Shown here: positions 5,999-10,016 of the stretch, one piece after another
Numbering within the stretch: the stretch's first letter is position 1
Layout: each line of letters starts with the position of its first letter
Position numbers and translations under genes: made by a program
Source of the DNA: Thiotrichaceae bacterium
GTDB lineage: Bacteria > Pseudomonadota > Gammaproteobacteria > Thiotrichales > Thiotrichaceae
Length of the DNA: 10,016 bases
NCBI GenBank assembly: GCA_027024625.1
Contig: JALVRY010000399.1
Span: forward strand, 1-10,016
Reading direction: 5' to 3'
Notes under the pieces: model-generated
Told to the model about the DNA's origin: nothing
Databases searched by the model: none
The model's input: the letters and a program-made list of their open reading frames with translations, nothing else

Positions 5999-6007
5999 AG
6001 TATAGCA
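5999..6007 (-). promoter_or_regulatory. Candidate extended -10 promoter for pilR
   Basis: On the - strand TGC-TATACT (6007-5999) matches an extended -10 element. The -35 candidate 17 nt upstream (CTGAAT) is weak. Transcription would start near 5992, about 26 nt before the pilR ATG. This would let pilR be made apart from pilS. Confidence 0.35.
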
Positions 6008-6038
6008 CCAAAATAAAAGTTATTCAGTTTTATACATG

Positions 6039-6063
6039 GCAAATAAACAAAATGCTTATTTGC
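6039..6063 (-). promoter_or_regulatory. Hairpin between pilS and pilR
   Basis: GCAAATAA (6039-6046) and TTATTTGC (6056-6063) form a perfect 8-bp inverted repeat with a 9-nt loop, 52 nt beyond the pilS stop. No U-run follows directly. It may mark the pilS 3' end or attenuate read-through into pilR. The rest of the 148-bp gap is plain A/T-rich sequence. Confidence 0.45.
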
Positions 6064-6114
6064 TGATAAATCTCTTTATATATTTATAATAACTTACTGA
6101 ATTTATATGTAATA

Positions 6115-7755
6115 TTAATGGTTTCTTCCTTTCGAGAATGTCAGGCGAAAACAACTGCCATTTTGAGCAGACTCAACATATTCTAAGTTGCCACCGTTGC
6201 TCATTGCAAGCTCTCTAGACATAAATAAACCTAATCCAGTGCCAGACTCACTGGTTGTATAAAATGGCTCAAATAAACGTAATCGATCTTCCTTGGATAC
6301 GCCTTTTCCATTGTCTGCGATGTTGAGCATAATATCGCGGGAATGGTTAGGAATACCGCCTTGAATTTCTAGCTGTAGCGTTGCAGGATCATCTGTTGCA
6401 TGTTTGATTGCATTACGGCAAAGGTTCCACATAATTTGATGCAGATGAGCAGGGTCAAAGGTGACCGTACAATCCGCAGGGGACACAAAGACCTTAATTT
6501 GATCTTGGTTCAAGGCGGACTGACTAATAAAATCATCCAAAAACTCACGTAACCAAGCTTTTAAGCGAATAGTTTCACGATTAGGATTTTTCTTGCGTGA
6601 TAAATTTAAGACGCTTTCGATAGTTAAATTCATCCGTTTCGAATTGCTCTGAATGATTTGCACCATGCGGGAATCAACTTTATCAAGATTTGGTGATTCG
6701 GATAGCAACTGTGCAGAATGGCTAATCGCACCAAGTGGATTGCGTATCTCATGGGCAATATTTGCCGTTAATTGACCTAATGAGGCAAGCTTTACTTCCT
6801 GTACGCGTTCTCGTTGCTCACTGGTATCTTCAAGGTTGATTAGCGTTGTACCTTTGGTTTGTGTGCCGAGTTGTGTAAAACGGGTGCGTAATTCCATTGT
6901 GCCTTGATGTTTAATATCGCAAGTAATGATTTTGGGGCAAATATTATCCAGCCAAACTTGTAAGTGTTTATCCAATTCTGGGGCAAATTGCCTTAATGGG
7001 CGGCTTCGCCAACTGCTGGGTTTTCCTAAAAATTCCCATGCGGTTGAGTTGATGTGACGGATTGCACCCGAGCTTTCCACCACCAAAATCCCTGATTGCA
7101 ATTCGTCCAAAATGGTTTGGTTGAGCTGAGATAAATTAGCAATATCCAAGCCACGACGTTTCGCTAATGCTGCGGTGCTGGATGTTTTTATTGCCCATTT
7201 TCCGCCTAGCCATGAGCCTGTCAAAATAAAGAGTGAGAGTAGGCCTGTTTGCAATAAATCACGGGCTTGTGATTGATGATATTTCTGTAGATAAACCTCA
7301 AGCCCAAGTAAGGCAACAATGCTAGTTGCTGTGATAAAAAGTGATATTTGACCCGGACGAATAATATTTAAGGTAAACAGAGGGATGGTCATTAATAGCC
7401 CAAGTTCGGAGATCATGCCACCTGTACTGTAAATCAGTTTTAGCATGACAACTGTGTCGGCAATGGTATTAAATGAAATCTGAGTGAGGTGATCAGGCCA
7501 CTGAATATATGTGGTAATACTGCCTGTTATCGCAAAAAAAAGATAAAGGCCAATCGCAAGAATAAATAAATGCTCATCGAGAAAATCTATATCGAGCGGA
7601 GAATAGTTGGAAAAACCAACAAAGATTAAAACACCCGCAAGTGCAAGGCGGTAGATGCTATAGAGCCATAGAATTTTCCATGGATCTCCATGCAGTGCAT
7701 CAATCGCTAAGCCGCTGGCGGCAGGTTGTCCTGATTGGCGTGCTCGAGACAGCAA
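6115..7755 (-). CDS. pilS: PilS, membrane sensor histidine kinase
   Basis: Sensor kinase of the PilSR two-component system, which in Pseudomonas senses pilin in the membrane and controls PilR. The 546 residues start with about six hydrophobic segments between 28 and 188. A PAS-like region follows (about 212-310, with SGILVVESSGAIRHINSTAW). The HisKA region has the H-box TANIAHEIRNPLGAISHSAQ with phosphoacceptor H335. The ATPase domain has the N-box HQIMWNLCRNAIKHA, G1 DNGKG (481-485), FEPFYTT and G2 TGLGL (506-510). All catalytic motifs are intact. No ATG or GTG exists near the N-terminus; TTG at 7755 is the first start after the in-frame stop TAA at 7764-7762 and has AGGGG about 9 nt upstream. 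It overlaps the upstream PP0621-like gene by 49 bp, so the two are probably translated together. Confidence 0.93.
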   Translation of the reverse strand: MLSRARQSGQPAASGLAIDALHGDPWKILWLYSIYRLALAGVLIFVGFSNYSPLDIDFLDEHLFILAIGLYLFFAITGSITTYIQWPDHLTQISFNTIADTVVMLKLIYSTGGMISELGLLMTIPLFTLNIIRPGQISLFITATSIVALLGLEVYLQKYHQSQARDLLQTGLLSLFILTGSWLGGKWAIKTSSTAALAKRRGLDIANLSQLNQTILDELQSGILVVESSGAIRHINSTAWEFLGKPSSWRSRPLRQFAPELDKHLQVWLDNICPKIITCDIKHQGTMELRTRFTQLGTQTKGTTLINLEDTSEQRERVQEVKLASLGQLTANIAHEIRNPLGAISHSAQLLSESPNLDKVDSRMVQIIQSNSKRMNLTIESVLNLSRKKNPNRETIRLKAWLREFLDDFISQSALNQDQIKVFVSPADCTVTFDPAHLHQIMWNLCRNAIKHATDDPATLQLEIQGGIPNHSRDIMLNIADNGKGVSKEDRLRLFEPFYTTSESGTGLGLFMSRELAMSNGGNLEYVESAQNGSCFRLTFSKGRNH

Positions 7756-7943
7756 TAGTAGTTACCCCTGTTTATTGTTGCTTCTTGTTCTGGAATATGC
7801 AGCCCACATACATTGCATTTGACAATATTATCGACTTTCTTTTTCTTTGCTTTTGTCAAGCGTTTCATTTCTTGTTTACGTTTGAATGATTTTATAACAA
7901 GAAAGCTGACGACAAGCAGAATGATAAGAGCTAAAACACGCAT
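7707..7943 (-). CDS. PP0621-family small membrane protein with Cys/His cluster
   Basis: A 78-residue protein. One hydrophobic segment at 2-18 (RVLALIILLVVSFLVIK) acts as a membrane anchor. A strongly basic stretch follows (19-37). The C-terminal module CNVCGLHIPEQEA...YYCCLEHA has C43, C46, C64, C65 and H68, which could bind a metal such as zinc. I recognise this as the PP0621 family, small proteins often found just upstream of pilS in gammaproteobacteria; their function is not established. It overlaps pilS by 49 bp on the same strand, which suggests a joint role or at least shared expression. The ATG at 7943 is preceded by AGGT at about 8 nt. Transcription diverges from sucC. Confidence 0.8.
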   Translation of the reverse strand: MRVLALIILLVVSFLVIKSFKRKQEMKRLTKAKKKKVDNIVKCNVCGLHIPEQEATINRGNYYCCLEHANQDNLPPAA

Positions 7944-7969
7944 GATATTACCTGTAGATTGTTATATAT

Positions 7970-8010
7970 TGCGTTCTCCACCTTGATTAGTATCTTCTTT
8001 GGAGAATGCA
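7970..8010. repeat. Inverted repeat in the divergent promoter region
   Basis: TGCGTTCTCCA (7970-7980) and TGGAGAATGCA (8000-8010) are inverted copies with one mismatch, separated by 19 bases. As + strand RNA the mismatch is a G-U pair; on the - strand it is not paired. It lies 26 bp upstream of the PP0621-like start codon, so it could be an operator for that operon or a hairpin in an antisense or leader transcript. Confidence 0.45.
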
Positions 8011-8133
8011 GAATCTCAAGAGTGGGGGGAGAAAAGTTAAATTACAAGTTTTCTCTGTGTAAGTAGGAGTGCATAATTAATTTAACAAAATTTGCGAAGG
8101 ATATTTTTTGATATTCACGTCATTATCGAAGAA

Positions 8134-8151
8134 GCATAGCCCGTGCTACGC
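8134..8151 (-). repeat. Hairpin inside the element core
   Basis: GCATAGC (8134-8140) and GCTACGC (8145-8151) form a 7-bp stem with a 4-nt loop if transcribed on the - strand, using one G-U pair; the + strand form has an A-C mismatch there. It is the most G/C-rich part of the element. Confidence 0.4.
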
Positions 8152-8166
8152 GACTGAGAGAATGGC

Positions 8167-8195
8167 TTGAATAGCAGAAAATAGACCAGTAAATT
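8167..8195 (+). promoter_or_regulatory. Candidate sucC promoter inside the element
   Basis: TTGAAT (8167-8172) and TAAATT (8190-8195) with a 17-bp spacer each match four of six consensus positions of a sigma-70 promoter. Transcription would start near 8202, about 55 nt before the sucC ATG. The match is modest. Only 36 bp lie between the element and sucC, so any sucC-proximal promoter must overlap the element. Confidence 0.3.
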
Positions 8196-8256
8196 GTTAA
8201 ATGTGTGTGCACTCCTACTTTAAAGCAGAGAACAAAAACAACGATGGATAAAACGG

Positions 8257-9426
8257 ATGAATCTTCACGAATATCAAGCAAAGGCGTTATTTTCACGCTA
8301 CGGTGTTCCTGTACCTGAAAGTCAGGTAATCAGTTCAGTGGACGAGGCAGAAGCTGCGATGAGTCAACTCGGTGGCGAAGCTTGGGTGGTTAAAGCTCAA
8401 GTTCACTCAGGTGCTCGTGGAAAAGCAGGGGGTGTAAAGCTCGTAAAGGGTAAAGATGCCCTAATAGATGCCGTTAACGCCATGCTAGGCTCAACCTTAG
8501 TTACACATCAAACAGGTGCTGAAGGCTTGCCAATTAATCAAGTGTTGATTGAATCACTGACAGACATTAAACGTGAACTATACCTCAGTTTGTTGGTAGA
8601 CCGTGCGTCTAAGCGTCTTACCGTGATGGCATCGACCGAAGGTGGAATGGATATTGAGCAGGTTGCGGCAGATACCCCAGAGAAAATTCTAACGGAGAGT
8701 ATTTCTCCTACAGCGGGTTATCAAGCCTATAACGGTCGTAATCTTGCCTTTAAATTAGGTTTGGAAGGCTTGCAGATTCGTCAGTTTGTGGCTTTGCTTG
8801 GTGGTTTAATTAAGCTATTTAATGAACAAGATGCTTCTTTACTTGAAATTAATCCATTGGTTGTTACGGGTGAAGGCAGTTTGATTGCTCTTGATGCAAA
8901 GCTGAATTTAGATGGCAATGCACTATATCGTCATCCTGATTTATTAGAAATGCGTGATCTTAGCCAAGAAGATGAACGAGAAGCAAAAGCGGCTGAGCAT
9001 GAGCTAAACTATATCCGCCTAGACGGTTCGATTGGTTGTATGGTCAATGGAGCAGGCTTAGCGATGGCGACAATGGACTTAATTAAATTACATGGTGGTG
9101 AACCTGCTAATTTCTTAGATGTGGGTGGTGGAACGACAGCCGAGCGAGTCGCAGAAGCTTTTAAAATCATCTTGTCTGACTCTGCGGTAAAGGGTGTTCT
9201 TGTTAATATTTTTGGTGGCATTGTGCGGTGTGACTTAATCGCAGAGGGCATTATACAAGCGGTGAAAGAAATTGGCATTAGCGTACCTGTTGTCGTGCGA
9301 TTAGAAGGCACGAATGTAGAGCAGGGCAGAGAACTACTTGCCAACAGTGGCATGAACATTACAACATCCAAAGGTTTGACCGATGCAGCACAGATGATTG
9401 TTGCTGCCGCAGGAGCAGAATCATGA
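8257..9426 (+). CDS. sucC: Succinyl-CoA synthetase, beta subunit (ADP-forming type)
   Basis: TCA-cycle enzyme subunit that, with SucD, converts succinyl-CoA, ADP and phosphate to succinate, CoA and ATP in the cytoplasm. The 389 residues equal the usual length (388 in E. coli). It begins with the family signature [20 protein letters not shown]. The ATP-grasp domain has [20 protein letters not shown] (44-63, K46) and LLEINPLVV, with the metal-binding N199 and D213 at the same positions as in E. coli. The C-terminal CoA-ligase domain has FLDVGGGT and [16 protein letters not shown]. The stop overlaps the sucD ATG as ATGA. The ribosome site before the ATG is weak (GGAT). No sdh, sucA or sucB gene precedes it, so sucCD here stands apart from the rest of the cycle. 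Confidence 0.97.
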   Translation: MNLHEYQAKALFSRYGVPVPESQVISSVDEAEAAMSQLGGEAWVVKAQVHSGARGKAGGVKLVKGKDALIDAVNAMLGSTLVTHQTGAEGLPINQVLIESLTDIKRELYLSLLVDRASKRLTVMASTEGGMDIEQVAADTPEKILTESISPTAGYQAYNGRNLAFKLGLEGLQIRQFVALLGGLIKLFNEQDASLLEINPLVVTGEGSLIALDAKLNLDGNALYRHPDLLEMRDLSQEDEREAKAAEHELNYIRLDGSIGCMVNGAGLAMATMDLIKLHGGEPANFLDVGGGTTAERVAEAFKIILSDSAVKGVLVNIFGGIVRCDLIAEGIIQAVKEIGISVPVVVRLEGTNVEQGRELLANSGMNITTSKGLTDAAQMIVAAAGAES

Positions 9427-10016
9427 GTGTATTAATCAATAAAAATACTAAAGTTATTTGCCAAGGTTTTACAGGAAAGCAAGGCACATTTCATGCAGAA
9501 CAAGCCATTGCTTATGGTACAAATATGGTTGGTGGTGTGACACCCGGAAAAGGTGGGCAAACACACTTGGATTTACCTGTATTCAATACCGTGGCTGATG
9601 CCGTTGAAGCTACAGGTGCTGATGCGACAATGATCTATGTGCCTGCTGCATTCGCCGCAGATGCTATATTAGAAGCTGCCTCAGCAGGTATTAAGGTCAT
9701 TGCTTGTATCACGGAAGGTATCCCCGTGCTGGATATGCTGAAAGTAAAAGCAGCTTTAGAAGCTTATGACGATGTTTATCTCATCGGACCAAATTGCCCC
9801 GGTTTAATCACCCCTGATGAATGCAAAATTGGCATTATGCCCGGCTCGATTCATTTGGCGGGTAAAATTGGTGTGGTATCACGTTCTGGAACATTAACCT
9901 ATGAAGCGGTTCATCAAACAACCACGACAGGTTTAGGTCAATCTACCTGTATCGGTATTGGCGGTGATCCCATCCAAGGTATGAACTTCATTGATTGCCT
10001 AAAGCTCTTTGAGGCC
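9423..10016 (+). CDS. sucD: Succinyl-CoA synthetase, alpha subunit (partial, C-terminus beyond window edge)
   Basis: Catalytic subunit carrying the phosphohistidine and the CoA site. The first 198 codons of about 290 are present. Visible motifs are the CoA-binding [64 protein letters not shown] and [11 protein letters not shown]. The active-site histidine lies past the window end. The ATG overlaps the sucC stop by four bases (ATGA), the normal coupled arrangement that gives equal amounts of both subunits. Confidence 0.97.
   Translation, partial: MSVLINKNTKVICQGFTGKQGTFHAEQAIAYGTNMVGGVTPGKGGQTHLDLPVFNTVADAVEATGADATMIYVPAAFAADAILEAASAGIKVIACITEGIPVLDMLKVKAALEAYDDVYLIGPNCPGLITPDECKIGIMPGSIHLAGKIGVVSRSGTLTYEAVHQTTTTGLGQSTCIGIGGDPIQGMNFIDCLKLFEA

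Larger units (their letters stand above)
8061..8220. mobile_element. Miniature inverted-repeat element (MITE-like) upstream of sucC
   Basis: The 313-bp gap between the divergent genes (7944-8256) is largely filled by this 160-bp element. The left end has AAGTAGGAGTGCA (8061-8073), 6 bases, then ATTTAACAA (8080-8088). The right end has TTGTTAAAT (8194-8202), 5 bases, then TGCACTCCTACTT (8208-8220), so 22 bases in two blocks are perfect inverted copies. The 105-bp core has no credible ORF. I see no clear target duplication: the flanks are CTGTGT on the left and TAAAGC on the right. A non-autonomous transposon relic is the best reading; a long structured leader RNA is the alternative. Confidence 0.55.

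Noticed and set aside
7641..7889. Open frame on the + strand opposite pilS and the PP0621-like gene
   Set aside because: Antisense to two supported genes; no family resemblance.
9009..9371. Open frame on the - strand inside sucC
   Set aside because: Antisense to the conserved CoA-ligase domain of sucC.

Overview
The window joins two kinds of region. The right part is chromosomal housekeeping DNA of a gammaproteobacterium: sucC and the start of sucD on the + strand, and, divergent from them on the - strand, a small PP0621-type membrane protein, the sensor kinase PilS and its sigma-54 response regulator PilR. The proteins resemble those of Pseudomonas and other gammaproteobacteria. DNA composition is moderately A/T-rich, and a Thiotrichales-like host is only a guess.

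The left part (about 1-4350, all - strand) is a run of type III secretion system (T3SS) genes in the order of the Yersinia yscC-D-E-F-G-H-I-J block: an SctC-like protein, SctD, SctE, a putative needle SctF, SctG, SctI and the start of SctJ, which runs off the left edge. No gene stands in the yscH position. By eye these genes are more A/T-rich than pilSR and sucCD, which fits an acquired island beginning just downstream of pilR.

From right to left in the - direction: PP0621-like gene and pilS overlap by 49 bp; pilS and pilR are separated by 148 bp holding a hairpin and a candidate promoter; a 12-bp stem-loop overlaps the pilR stop; about 200 bp of leader with a second hairpin and a palindrome at a possible promoter leads to the T3SS operon. 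The SctC-like gene, sctD and sctE overlap one another. The needle gene is isolated by gaps of 234 and 243 bp.

The points most worth following are: (1) the SctC-like protein has only the N0/N1 periplasmic part of a secretin, no pore domain, and a DUF4124-like tail; (2) four perfect inverted repeats stand end to end in 124 bp in front of the needle gene, one with a 20-bp stem, and another hairpin lies behind it; (3) the needle candidate is unlike YscF in sequence and is identified mainly by its place between SctE and SctG; (4) a 160-bp element with long imperfect terminal inverted repeats, resembling a miniature transposable element, ends 36 bp before the sucC start codon.
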